Below are positions 16,962 through 25,649 of a stretch of DNA of 64,000 nt, one piece after another; position 1 is the stretch's first letter, and each line of letters starts with the position of its first letter. Source of the stretch: Pseudolabrys sp. (GTDB taxonomy: Bacteria > Pseudomonadota > Alphaproteobacteria > Rhizobiales > Xanthobacteraceae). Made by a program: the position numbers and the translations under genes. The notes under the pieces are model-generated. The model had not been told where the DNA came from. It saw only the letters and a list, made by a program, of their open reading frames with translations, and did no database searches. Location of the stretch: the NCBI GenBank assembly GCA_029980465.1, contig JARYIJ010000001.1:1178001-1242000 (forward strand), read 5' to 3'.

Positions 16962-18662
16962 ATGGATCGCATTTGGCTGCGGCACTATCCGCCGGGCGTG
17001 CCGGCCGAGATCGACGCCGGCGCCATCCCGTCGGTCACGGCGATGCTGGAGGACAGCTTCGCCAAGTTCCGCGACCGCACCGCATGCATCTTCATGGACA
17101 AGGCGGTGAGCTACGGCACGCTGGACGACCTGTCGCGGGCGCTCGGTGCCTATCTGCAAAGCCTCGGCCTGGCCCGCGGCGCCCGCGTCGCCATCATGAT
17201 GCCGAACGTGCCGCAATATCCGGTCGCCATCGCCGCGATCCTGCGCGCGGGCTTCTGCGTCGTGAACGTCAACCCGCTTTACACGCCGCGCGAGCTCGAA
17301 TTCCAGCTCACCGACGCCGGCGCCGACGCTATCATCGTGCTGGAGAATTTCGCCGGCGTGCTGCAGCAGGCGCTGCCGCAGACCGCGATCAAGCACGTCA
17401 TCGTCGCCTCGATCGGCGACATGCTCGGCGGGCTGAAGGGCGCGATCACCAATTTCGTCGTGCGGCACATCAGGAAAATGGTGCCGGCCTTCAGCATCGC
17501 CGGCGCCGTGCGCTTCAACGCCGCCATCGCCGCCGGCAAGGCGATGACGCTGAAAGATCCCGGCGTCGGACCCGACGATGTCGCGTTCCTGCAATATACC
17601 GGCGGCACCACCGGTGTCGCCAAGGGCGCGATGCTGTTGCATCGCAACCTCGTCGCCAACCTGATGCAGATCGAGGCGTGGCAGGAGCCGATGATCGACC
17701 AGCCGCCGCCGGTCGAGCGCATGATCGTCGTCACCGCGCTGCCGCTCTATCACATCTTCGCGCTGACGGCCTGTTTCCTGTGGGGCATGCGCCTCGGCGC
17801 CGCCTGCCTGCTCATTCCCAATCCGCGCGATTTGCCCGCGCTGATCGGCGCCATGGCGAAGCACAAGGTCAATTCGTTTCCAGCCGTGAACACGCTCTAC
17901 GCCGCGCTGTTGCACCATGCCGACTTCAAGCGCATCGACTGGAGCATGCTCAAATGCGCCGTCGCCGGCGGCATGGCCGTGCAGCGCGCCGTGGCGGAAG
18001 CCTGGATCGCGGCGACCGGACATCCGATCATCGAGGGCTACGGTCTCTCCGAAACGTCGCCGGTGCTGACCTGCAATCGCGGCGACATCAAGGAGTGGAC
18101 CGGCACCATCGGCCTGCCGCTACCCTCGACCGACATCGCCATTCGCGACGACGATAACAATGATGTGCCGCTCGGCGAACGCGGCGAAATCTGCGCGCGC
18201 GGTCCGCAGGTGATGCCGGGCTACTGGAAGCGGCCGGACGAAACCGCCGCCGTCATGACGGCGGACGGCTTCTTCCGCACCGGCGACATCGGCATCATGG
18301 ACACGCAGGGCCGCGTCACCATTGTCGACCGCAAGAAGGACATGATCGCCGTGTCCGGCTTCAAGGTATACCCGAACGAGGTCGAGGACGTGGCTATGTC
18401 GCAGGGCGGCCTGCTCGAATGCGCCGCGGTGGGCGTGCCGGACACGCATTCCGGCGAGGCCGTCGCGCTGTATGCCGTGAAGAAATCGCCTGACGTCACC
18501 GAGGCCGATCTGCACGCCTATCTGAAGACCCGGCTGACCAGCTACAAGATGCCGAAGCACATCGAATTCCGCAGCGAACTACCCAAGACCAATGTCGGCA
18601 AAATCCTGCGCCGTGCCCTGCGCGACGAGGCCGTCCAGCAGCGGACGGCGGTCAACCCATGA
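16962..18662 (+). CDS. fadD: Long-chain fatty-acid-CoA ligase
   Basis: An ANL-superfamily acyl-CoA synthetase of 566 residues. The AMP-binding motif YTGGTTGVAKGAMLLHRNLV is present, with GYGLSETSPVLTCN (A5), the ATP/AMP motif FRTGDIGIMDTQG, and the C-terminal catalytic Lys in ELPKTNVGKILRRAL. The chain length preference is not readable from sequence, but the N-terminus (WLRHYPPGVPAEIDAGAIPS) fits FadD rather than propionate or acetate ligases. Cytoplasmic, first step in fatty acid degradation. Its stop overlaps the start of the DUF924 gene by four bases. Confidence 0.88.
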   Translation: MDRIWLRHYPPGVPAEIDAGAIPSVTAMLEDSFAKFRDRTACIFMDKAVSYGTLDDLSRALGAYLQSLGLARGARVAIMMPNVPQYPVAIAAILRAGFCVVNVNPLYTPRELEFQLTDAGADAIIVLENFAGVLQQALPQTAIKHVIVASIGDMLGGLKGAITNFVVRHIRKMVPAFSIAGAVRFNAAIAAGKAMTLKDPGVGPDDVAFLQYTGGTTGVAKGAMLLHRNLVANLMQIEAWQEPMIDQPPPVERMIVVTALPLYHIFALTACFLWGMRLGAACLLIPNPRDLPALIGAMAKHKVNSFPAVNTLYAALLHHADFKRIDWSMLKCAVAGGMAVQRAVAEAWIAATGHPIIEGYGLSETSPVLTCNRGDIKEWTGTIGLPLPSTDIAIRDDDNNDVPLGERGEICARGPQVMPGYWKRPDETAAVMTADGFFRTGDIGIMDTQGRVTIVDRKKDMIAVSGFKVYPNEVEDVAMSQGGLLECAAVGVPDTHSGEAVALYAVKKSPDVTEADLHAYLKTRLTSYKMPKHIEFRSELPKTNVGKILRRALRDEAVQQRTAVNP

Positions 18663-19207
18663 CGGACGCCATCGCGACGGCGCACGACGTGGTGACGTTC
18701 TGGCGCGAGGCCGGACCGGACCGCTGGTTCAAGAAGGACACCGCCTTCGACGAAACCATCAAGCAGCGATTTCTTGCCACCTATGAGGCGGCGGCGACCG
18801 GCAGGCTGGGCGACTGGGAGAGCACCGCCGAAGGCGCGCTGGCGCTGCTGATCCTGCTCGACCAGTTTCCGCGCAACATGTTCCGCAACAGCGCCCGCGC
18901 CTTCGCCACAGACCCGCTCGCGCGCGCAGTGACGGCCGGCGCGCTGGTCAAGGGATTCGACAGCGCCTTCCCGGACTTGCGCAGCTTCTTCTATCTGCCG
19001 TTCGAGCATTCGGAAGACATGGCGGACCAGGAGCGCGCCGTCGCGCTCTACAAGGCGGCCGGCGACGCCGGCAATCTCAAATGGGCTGAGATCCACGCTG
19101 ACATCATCCGCCGCTTCGGCCGCTTTCCCCATCGCAACGCCGTGCTCGGCCGCACGACGACACCCGAAGAGCAGGCCTTTCTCGATAGTGGTGGGTTCGC
19201 GGGCTAG
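18659..19207 (+). CDS. DUF924-family protein
   Basis: 182 residues, all-helical DUF924 (TPR-like) domain: ILLDQFPRNMFRNSARAFAT is the family's hallmark, with YLPFEHSEDMADQERAVALY and RRFGRFPHRNAVLGRTTTPE further on. The family has no firmly known function. It overlaps the upstream ligase by four bases (ATGA), so co-translation is likely. DUF924 proteins are commonly found singly in proteobacteria. Confidence 0.85.
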   Translation: MTDAIATAHDVVTFWREAGPDRWFKKDTAFDETIKQRFLATYEAAATGRLGDWESTAEGALALLILLDQFPRNMFRNSARAFATDPLARAVTAGALVKGFDSAFPDLRSFFYLPFEHSEDMADQERAVALYKAAGDAGNLKWAEIHADIIRRFGRFPHRNAVLGRTTTPEEQAFLDSGGFAG

Positions 19208-19239
19208 CCCTTTTCCGTTCATTGCCGCGAAAACGATCG

Positions 19240-20856
19240 TCAGGCTCGCTCGCGCAACATCCGGCGGATCACCTTGCCGGTGGTGGTCATCGGCATCTGC
19301 TCGATGAACGCCACCTCGCGCGGATATTCGTGCGCCGAGAGCCGCGTCTTCACGAAAGCCTGAATCTCCGCGGCGAGCTGGTCGGTCGGCTGCCGGTCCG
19401 GCTTGAGCACGATGAAAGCCTTGACGATCTCGGTGCGCACCGGGTCCGGCTTGCCGACCACCGCGGCGAGCGCGACAGCCGGGTGACGAATGAGGCAATC
19501 CTCGATCTCGCCGGGACCGATGCGAAAGCCGGCCGAGGTGATGACGTCGTCGTCGCGGCCGACGAAGCTGACGTAGCCCTCCTCGTCCATGACGCCCTCG
19601 TCGCCGGTCTTGAGCCAGTCGCCGGTGAACTTGGCGTCCGTCGCGTCGGGCTTGCCCCAGTACTTGAGGAACATTACCGGATCGGGCCGCAGCACCGCGA
19701 TCTGCCCGATCGTGCCGGGCTTCACCGGATCGCCGCCGGCATCGATGATCGCGACCGTGTGGCCCGGAATGGCCTTACCGATGGCGCCGGCCTTGTGCAT
19801 CCCGAGCATCGCGCAGGAGCCGAGCACCAGGTTGCACTCGGTCTGGCCGTAGAACTCGTTGATGGTGAGACCGAAGGCCGAGCGTCCCCATTCCAGCGCC
19901 TCGATGCCGAGCGACTCGCCACCTGACGCCACGGTGCGCAGCCTGAGGTCATGGCGGCCGGCCGGCAGCGGCGCGGCGCGCATCATGCGCAGCGCGGTCG
20001 GCGGGATGAACGAGTTGCGCACGCCGGTCTTCGCCATCAGCGCGAAAGCCTGATCGGGATCGAATTTCTCGGCGCGATGCGCCACCACCGGAACGCCGTG
20101 ATGCAAGGACGGCAGCAGCACGTCGAGCAGGCCGCCGGCCCAGGCCCAGTCGGCCGGCGTCCAGAAGCGGTCGCCCGGCTGTGGGAAGAAATCGTTGGGC
20201 AGCTCGACGCCCGGCAGATGACCGAGCAGGACGCGATGGCCGTGCAACGCGCCTTTCGGCTGCCCCGTCGTGCCCGACGTGTAGATCATCATCGCCGGGT
20301 CGTCCGGCGACGTCTCTTCCGGCGTGAAACCGGACGACGCCTTGGCGAGCAGGTCCTGAAGGCTGACGGCTCCGCTTCCCGCGCTGTCGATCGAAACGAT
20401 CGACTTCAGGTCCGGCATCTGGTCGCGGATGGTGTCGAGCTTGGCGACGCCCTGCGCGTTGGTGAGCACGACCTTGGCGCCGGAATTCTGCAGGCGATAG
20501 GCGAGCGCGTCCGGCCCGAACAGAATCGCGATCGGCAACGCCACGGCGGCCAGCTTGTAGATGGCGAAATGCGCGGCGGCGACCTCGGGCGCCTGCGGCA
20601 GGAAGATCGCCACGCGGTCGCCGCGGCCGACGCCCTGCGCCCGCAGTGCATTGGCGAACTTGTTCGAGGTGTCGCGCAGCCAGCCATAGGTGATGGCGTC
20701 CTCGCGGCCATCGGCGTGAACGTGCAGGATCGCGAGCCGGCCGGGCTCCCGAGCCGCCCAGCGGTCGCAGCAGTCGACCGCAATGTTGTAGCGCGCCGGA
20801 ATGTCCCAGCGGAATTCGCGATAGAGCGTCTTGTAATCCGGCGCGCGGCGCAGCAT
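19240..20856 (-). CDS. Acyl-CoA synthetase (AMP-dependent, acetyl/medium-chain type)
   Basis: A second ANL ligase, 538 residues. Motifs: PAMMIYTSGTTGQPKGALHG, INEFYGQTECNLVLGSCAML for the substrate region, WLKTGDEGVMDEEGYVSFVG, and the catalytic Lys in QMPMTTTGKVIRR. The N-terminus FRWDIPARYNIAVDCCDRWA resembles the acetyl-CoA-synthetase-like/medium-chain ligases found near butyrate or benzoate pathways. It is convergent with the DUF924 gene. The exact acid activated is unknown. Confidence 0.85.
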   Translation of the reverse strand: MLRRAPDYKTLYREFRWDIPARYNIAVDCCDRWAAREPGRLAILHVHADGREDAITYGWLRDTSNKFANALRAQGVGRGDRVAIFLPQAPEVAAAHFAIYKLAAVALPIAILFGPDALAYRLQNSGAKVVLTNAQGVAKLDTIRDQMPDLKSIVSIDSAGSGAVSLQDLLAKASSGFTPEETSPDDPAMMIYTSGTTGQPKGALHGHRVLLGHLPGVELPNDFFPQPGDRFWTPADWAWAGGLLDVLLPSLHHGVPVVAHRAEKFDPDQAFALMAKTGVRNSFIPPTALRMMRAAPLPAGRHDLRLRTVASGGESLGIEALEWGRSAFGLTINEFYGQTECNLVLGSCAMLGMHKAGAIGKAIPGHTVAIIDAGGDPVKPGTIGQIAVLRPDPVMFLKYWGKPDATDAKFTGDWLKTGDEGVMDEEGYVSFVGRDDDVITSAGFRIGPGEIEDCLIRHPAVALAAVVGKPDPVRTEIVKAFIVLKPDRQPTDQLAAEIQAFVKTRLSAHEYPREVAFIEQMPMTTTGKVIRRMLRERA

Positions 20857-21116
20857 GGCGACCGCAGGCTAGTCAGGAGCGGCGGCCGGGTAAAGCCGCC
20901 GCTCTTGACAGAGCGCGATCTTGCCGCCCCCTTGGGCGATAACCGGACCCGACCATCCTGTTACCGAGCGTGTTCGCGGCCTTAGCCATGCCGGAAAGCC
21001 GGTACTCACGAAAGCCAACCGGCACTGGATTCGATGGAACCGATAGCTGTATTCTTGAACGTCTTGGACGCCAGCGAAATACAAATCCAAAATCGGGGCG
21101 GAAGGTTGGGCGGGGA

Positions 21117-21971
21117 ATGTCGACCGAGGACAAGCCGACAACCGGGGCTGCGACGCTCTTGGGACAGCTAAGAGGCAAGGTCGGCTTTGCCGGCCACCTG
21201 GCATCGGGCCGGACAGTGACGGGTGTGATTTCGCGCGGACAGGCCGCGCTCGTCGCGCTTGCTGCGGGCTGCCTGTTCATTCTTCTTTTGACGCTCGTAT
21301 TTCCGAAGGACAGCTTTGGTGCAACGCTGCTGCTGGAGCACACCAGCGAGTCTCCGTTCCCGTATCCCCTCACTATACAGAACTTGATGCATCTGCTCTT
21401 CTTCGTCGGCCTCGGCGAATTATACGTGCGCGCGCGTATCGGCTCCTGGGAGAATGCACAACTCGACGCCCACTATCTGCCGGAAGACGAGGCCACCGTG
21501 CTGCCGATCGAGCAGCTCGGCCCGATCCGCCGCAAGGTCGCCAATCAGTTCGACGGTGAAAACGGCTTTCTGCCCTCGCTCATCAATATGGCGGTGCTGC
21601 AGCTTCAGTCGACGCGCTCGATCGACCAAGCCGTCAGCGTTCTGTCGACGTCTCTGACCTTGCTCGAAAGCCGCGTCGAACGGCGCTATGCGATGGTCCG
21701 TTACCTGGCGTGGGTGATCCCGACTCTCGGCTTCGTCGGAACGGTGTCGCACCTCGGCAACGCATTGCGCCTGGTCGACCCCAATCACATGAATATCAGC
21801 AATGTGACCACGGCGCTTGCCATCGCGTTTAACACCACACTGGTGGCCCTGATCGAGAGCGCCATTCTCGTGTTGATTCAGCACGTGGTGGAAGCGCGGG
21901 AAGATGCTGCCGTCGGCCGGGCCGGCGAATATTGCCTGAAGAATCTCATCAATCGGCTTTACGTGACTTGA
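21117..21971 (+). CDS. MotA/TolQ/ExbB-like proton channel protein
   Basis: 284 residues from the ATG at 21117; the frame is open further upstream but those codons lie in a likely leader. Hydrophobic segments are near residues 42-61 (AALVALAAGCLFILLLTLVF) and 83-104 (LTIQNLMHLLFFVGLGELYV). The last two, YLAWVIPTLGFVGTVSHLGN and TALAIAFNTTLVALIESAIL, show the family pattern of the MotA/TolQ/ExbB C-terminal pair: a Gly-rich helix with PxLGFxGTV, then a helix with AF.TTLVAL that lines the proton path. No separate TolQ/ExbB/MotA gene is nearby. It is followed 18 bases later by a TolR-like protein, so the two probably form one complex. Channel function is inferred from the motifs. Confidence 0.7.
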   Translation: MSTEDKPTTGAATLLGQLRGKVGFAGHLASGRTVTGVISRGQAALVALAAGCLFILLLTLVFPKDSFGATLLLEHTSESPFPYPLTIQNLMHLLFFVGLGELYVRARIGSWENAQLDAHYLPEDEATVLPIEQLGPIRRKVANQFDGENGFLPSLINMAVLQLQSTRSIDQAVSVLSTSLTLLESRVERRYAMVRYLAWVIPTLGFVGTVSHLGNALRLVDPNHMNISNVTTALAIAFNTTLVALIESAILVLIQHVVEAREDAAVGRAGEYCLKNLINRLYVT

Positions 21972-21989
21972 CCGGCGCGCAGGCTCGCC

Positions 21990-23351
21990 ATGGCTCGCCG
22001 CAATCGCGAAATCAACATTTTCAACATCGCGTTTCTCGATGTCATCACCGGAGCGATGGGCGCTTTCGTGCTGATGGTGTTGCTGCTCGCGCCTTATTAC
22101 ACGGGCGCCGGCGTCAACACTCTGAAAAATCAGCGGGCGGCTCAGGCGGCCGCAGATCGTGCCCGGCAAACGTTGCAACAGGCACAACAGGCGCAACAAA
22201 GCGGCAAGGCCGACGATGCCAAGAAAGCACTCGCAGAGTCTCAGGCCGCGCTTGAGGACGTGCGCCAGCAACTGGCCGCGTTGAAACAGCAGATCAATCA
22301 GCTCTCGTCGCAGAACAAACGGCTCACAGCTCTCGACGACCGGCAGCAAAAAGAGATCAATGACACCCAGGCGCGAATCCAGCAACTGGAGCGACAGGCG
22401 GCACAGCAAACCACGGAAGCGCTTGATCAGGCCGCAAAAAGCATCGCGCGGACCGATCAGGCCATAAAGAACGGCAACCTCGATGACCTGAAGCGCCTGC
22501 TGGCGCAGGCGCGCGCCGGACTCGATCAGGCGCGGCGGCAAATGACCGCCTTGCAACAAGACCACGCCCGGACGCAGACGGCATTGCAGCAGGAGCAGCA
22601 GCAGAACAGATCGCTTGCCGCGCAATTCCAACAAGCGCAACGACAGCTCGCCGCAGCGCAAGCCAAGGCCGCAGCGCAGAAGCAGACCCTGGACGAGGCG
22701 GGACCCGCCACCCATCAAGCCGCGCTGTTCGAATTGATCGCGTCGTCAGAATGCGGCGCGACCAAATTCAGCGATCGCTATCAGATATTCTACTCGAATT
22801 CGTATCAAGCCTTCGATTCCGAAGCGGAAGCGACGCGCTTTGAATTGCGTGGCGCGCCGATGACCGAGCTCATTTATCCCGGCAGCAACCTTAATCCTTA
22901 TCATGCCTATTACACGCTGCCGATTGCCGACGACGCCAGGATACTCGTCGGATTTTTCGCGCTGTCGCAGCCGCCCGCCAATTGTCACCTCGGCATCAAA
23001 TACTCCCAAAATGCCCTCACGAAAGTGAAAGATCGTCAGCAGCCGATGCTGTACTGGGCCGGGCCGCGCCAGATCGCAATGACCGGCACGCATCCAGTTC
23101 TGGTCATGGTGGTGCCGACGGCGGACACGGACAAGCCATGGGCGCTGTCCGCGGAGGACATTGAAAAATGGAAAAAAGCGGTGGCCGACAGCGATGTCGC
23201 AAAGGACTGGGTGTCGCCAGCATTATCTGCGCCACCGCCATCTTCGTCCGTGTCGGCATCGCAGGCGTTTCGTTCTCTTTTTAATGGACCACCGGCAAAC
23301 CAGTCGCGGACAACGAACGGACCCGCACCGCCCGTCGAAAACAAGCATTGA
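21990..23351 (+). CDS. TolR/ExbD-like membrane protein with long coiled coil
   Basis: 453 residues. The first 37 match the TolR/ExbD/MotB N-terminal stub: REINIFNIAFLDVITGAMGA then FVLMVLLLAPYYTG, a single transmembrane helix with Asp17 at the position of the protonatable Asp of TolR, ExbD and MotB. After residue about 45 comes a strongly Gln/Ala-rich coiled coil to about 240 (QAQQAQQSGKADDAKKALAE and similar). The C-terminal domain, about 245-400, holds two Cys (SSECGATKF and PPANCHLGIKYS) but no OmpA-like peptidoglycan motif. The tail is Pro/Ser-rich. It lies 18 bases after the channel gene. The reading as an energised stator partner is inference. Confidence 0.7.
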   Translation: MARRNREINIFNIAFLDVITGAMGAFVLMVLLLAPYYTGAGVNTLKNQRAAQAAADRARQTLQQAQQAQQSGKADDAKKALAESQAALEDVRQQLAALKQQINQLSSQNKRLTALDDRQQKEINDTQARIQQLERQAAQQTTEALDQAAKSIARTDQAIKNGNLDDLKRLLAQARAGLDQARRQMTALQQDHARTQTALQQEQQQNRSLAAQFQQAQRQLAAAQAKAAAQKQTLDEAGPATHQAALFELIASSECGATKFSDRYQIFYSNSYQAFDSEAEATRFELRGAPMTELIYPGSNLNPYHAYYTLPIADDARILVGFFALSQPPANCHLGIKYSQNALTKVKDRQQPMLYWAGPRQIAMTGTHPVLVMVVPTADTDKPWALSAEDIEKWKKAVADSDVAKDWVSPALSAPPPSSSVSASQAFRSLFNGPPANQSRTTNGPAPPVENKH

Positions 23352-23383
23352 TGCGGGAACGATAGAGGGGAAGGGAAAACGAC

Positions 23384-25546
23384 ATGGCTAGATTGGTTCG
23401 TTGTATCGAAGGCCATGTTTACGATGTCGATCTGAATGCGTCGTGCCCGCAATGCGCAACGGCTGCCAGTGCAGAACCGACAGCGGGTGCATCGGACTCC
23501 GCATCCACCATTGCAGTCGCCGCGCCGGCAGCAGCGGCCGTCGCGGCGCCTTCTTCACTGCAATCCTCACATCGCGTTAAAATGACGGCCATCGGTGTCG
23601 TCGGCATCGCTATAGCCGGTGGAGCCTTGTGGACGCTGTCGAGCCATCAACCCGCACCGCCGCCGCCACAAAAACATGCCGACGTTACCCGGCCTGCCCC
23701 TGCAAAACCTGTCGTTCCGCCGCCCGCCACGCCAGCCACGCCACCTCCTGTCGTCAATACACCTCCAAAGCCGGTTGCAGCACCTCCCTCGCCACAGGCC
23801 AATCTCCCGCCGCCGAGTGCGCCGGCGCAGCCAGCGGCGCCCGCCGTTCCGGACAATGTTCGTGAACTGCAAAATGCGGTCGATACGTCTCTAGCTGCTC
23901 TCAGCCGGGAGGGCCAGATCGAGCCGTCGATTATCGCAATGGCGCGCTATGCCTATGGCGTCGGCCTGATCAACCATAACCTTGTCGATCTGGGCTTGCC
24001 GCTGATCAAGCAGGCCGCAGCCGGCGGCGTTGCGCGCGCGGCCGGCGCGCTCGGCCACGGTTATCTCACCGGCGCCTACGGATTGCCGAAGGACGCGGCG
24101 CAGGCGCGCATGTGGCTGCAACAGGCCGCGCAGGCTGGCGAGCCGGGAGCCGACTACGATCTTGGTTCCATCGAGTTTGCCGAGAAAACTCCCGCGGGAT
24201 TGGCGGCAGCGCGCGATCATTTCCTGTCGTCGTATCTGGCCTCTCACCCGGAGGCGCTTGAATTGCTGCGCAGGGCAAAGAGCGGGGATGCACAGGCCAT
24301 CGCGCTGTTTCATGATCTGAAGATCAACTACTCACGCATGCCGCCTGTGCTGTCGGTGTTCTATGCGACGTACGGGCGAAAAGACCCGGTGCGAACGCGC
24401 GAGCAGTTGCAAGCTTTCTCCGGTACGGTCGCCGCGGCGTCGTTCTTTCTGGCACGAATGATGTGGAACGGAGAAGGCGGCCCGCAAGATCGGCGCGGCG
24501 CCGTTCCTCTGTTCTTGCGGTCGGCGGAAGCGGGCTACACGGCCGCGCTAGCTTATGTAGGTGCCGCCTTGCTCGATGGCACCGCGGGCGTCCGTTCGCC
24601 ATACAATGCCGCGGCGGCAAGCATCATCACCCAGCTTTACGATACGGCGACCACGACGCCCGAGGTGAATGCCGAAGCTGTCTATAACAAAGCCCTCCAA
24701 GAGCTCGCGCCGCAGCAAGCCGCAGCAATCCGGCAATTCCGCGAGACGGCAATCCGCATTGCACTGCCCGAACCACAGGCATCCACGGGTCAACCTCCAC
24801 CGCATACTGTAAATCTGGCGCGCAACACAACACAATCTCCGCCGCCAGCCGCGCCGCAAACACAGGCCTCCGGCAAATTTTCAGCCGAGGCGTGGCGACA
24901 GGCGCCCCTCGCATCGCTCAACTGGTCGCGCGAGGCGATGGTTCGGCAATTTGTCGATGAGTACAAAACGTCCGACCAGGGCTATGAAATGGCGCTGGCG
25001 GGCCTCGACCGTACACGCATTCTGTCCTTGCTCGGAAAGCCGGGCTCCTCCGACGAGGACTACGATCTTCATGGCGGGCTATGGAGCATCAACGACGAGT
25101 ACCGTCTCTCCGCGCGTAACGACCATTCGTATCGGATCACTTACGGCGCCAATCGCAAGGTCACCGCCAGCCTCGTCGAGGACGGATGCAATCTCGACCT
25201 GAGTTCGTTTAGCGACGCGCCCACGATTCCGGCGGCAGCAATCGGCAAATTCGCCGCAGGGAACCCGGAAGCGAAGGCAACGCTTTTTGATTCGAAAAAG
25301 ATGACGATTGCGCAGTTCGAGGCTTCGATTGGCGCGCCGGGAAAGCACCTCTCTTCCACTTCTGTCGTTGGCGGCATGGCCTGGGTCGGCTACGAAGTCT
25401 CGTGGCGCTTCGACGATGGCAGCCATCGTTATCTAACGGTGAGCGGACACGTCGCGCGCAGCAACTGGAAGGAAGACAAGTTCGACGAAGAAACGATCAA
25501 TGGATACAGCGTGGTGACCCTGTTGCCCGATTGCCTGGCAAAATAG
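23384..25546 (+). CDS. Membrane-anchored protein: N-terminal zinc ribbon, Sel1-like repeats, tandem C-terminal domains
   Basis: 720 residues. At the N-terminus, RCIEGHVYDVDLNASCPQC gives a Cys/His...CxxC pattern like a small zinc ribbon. A transmembrane helix follows at about 66-85 (MTAIGVVGIAIAGGALWTL), then a Pro-rich linker (PPPQKHADVTRPAPAKPVVP). Sel1-like alpha repeats come next: LGHGYLTGAYGLPKDAAQAR, ARMWLQQAAQAGEPGADYDL and MMWNGEGGPQDRRGAVPLFL. Two related C-terminal units start near residues 542 and 642, LSLLGKPGSSDEDYD and FEASIGAPGKHLSS. It follows the TolR-like gene by 32 bases and should be co-transcribed. The ribbon is predicted cytoplasmic, the repeats periplasmic. No known full-length family is recognised. 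Confidence 0.7.
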   Translation: MARLVRCIEGHVYDVDLNASCPQCATAASAEPTAGASDSASTIAVAAPAAAAVAAPSSLQSSHRVKMTAIGVVGIAIAGGALWTLSSHQPAPPPPQKHADVTRPAPAKPVVPPPATPATPPPVVNTPPKPVAAPPSPQANLPPPSAPAQPAAPAVPDNVRELQNAVDTSLAALSREGQIEPSIIAMARYAYGVGLINHNLVDLGLPLIKQAAAGGVARAAGALGHGYLTGAYGLPKDAAQARMWLQQAAQAGEPGADYDLGSIEFAEKTPAGLAAARDHFLSSYLASHPEALELLRRAKSGDAQAIALFHDLKINYSRMPPVLSVFYATYGRKDPVRTREQLQAFSGTVAAASFFLARMMWNGEGGPQDRRGAVPLFLRSAEAGYTAALAYVGAALLDGTAGVRSPYNAAAASIITQLYDTATTTPEVNAEAVYNKALQELAPQQAAAIRQFRETAIRIALPEPQASTGQPPPHTVNLARNTTQSPPPAAPQTQASGKFSAEAWRQAPLASLNWSREAMVRQFVDEYKTSDQGYEMALAGLDRTRILSLLGKPGSSDEDYDLHGGLWSINDEYRLSARNDHSYRITYGANRKVTASLVEDGCNLDLSSFSDAPTIPAAAIGKFAAGNPEAKATLFDSKKMTIAQFEASIGAPGKHLSSTSVVGGMAWVGYEVSWRFDDGSHRYLTVSGHVARSNWKEDKFDEETINGYSVVTLLPDCLAK

Positions 25547-25567
25547 ATCGGATAGTTTCAGATTGGA

Positions 25568-25600
25568 TCGTCATGCCCGCGTTCCTCGCCGGCATGACGA
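25568..25600. repeat. Intergenic palindrome (10-bp stem) of the CGTCAT...ATGACG class
   Basis: TCGTCATGCC pairs perfectly with GGCATGACGA across a 13-base loop. It lies between the Sel1-like gene and the BKACE gene. The ends match the dispersed palindromic family seen throughout the window; as RNA it would form a hairpin after the three-gene cassette and could stop or protect the transcript. Confidence 0.6.
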
Positions 25601-25649
25601 GTCCAAACCAGCTTATGACTGCCCTCGCCCGTTCGCTGCGAACGCCGGC

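Noticed and set aside
21117..25546. Zorya anti-phage system.
   Set aside because: ZorA/ZorB would need a MotB-type OmpA-like peptidoglycan domain and downstream zorC/zorD or zorE genes with helicase or nuclease motifs; none is seen.
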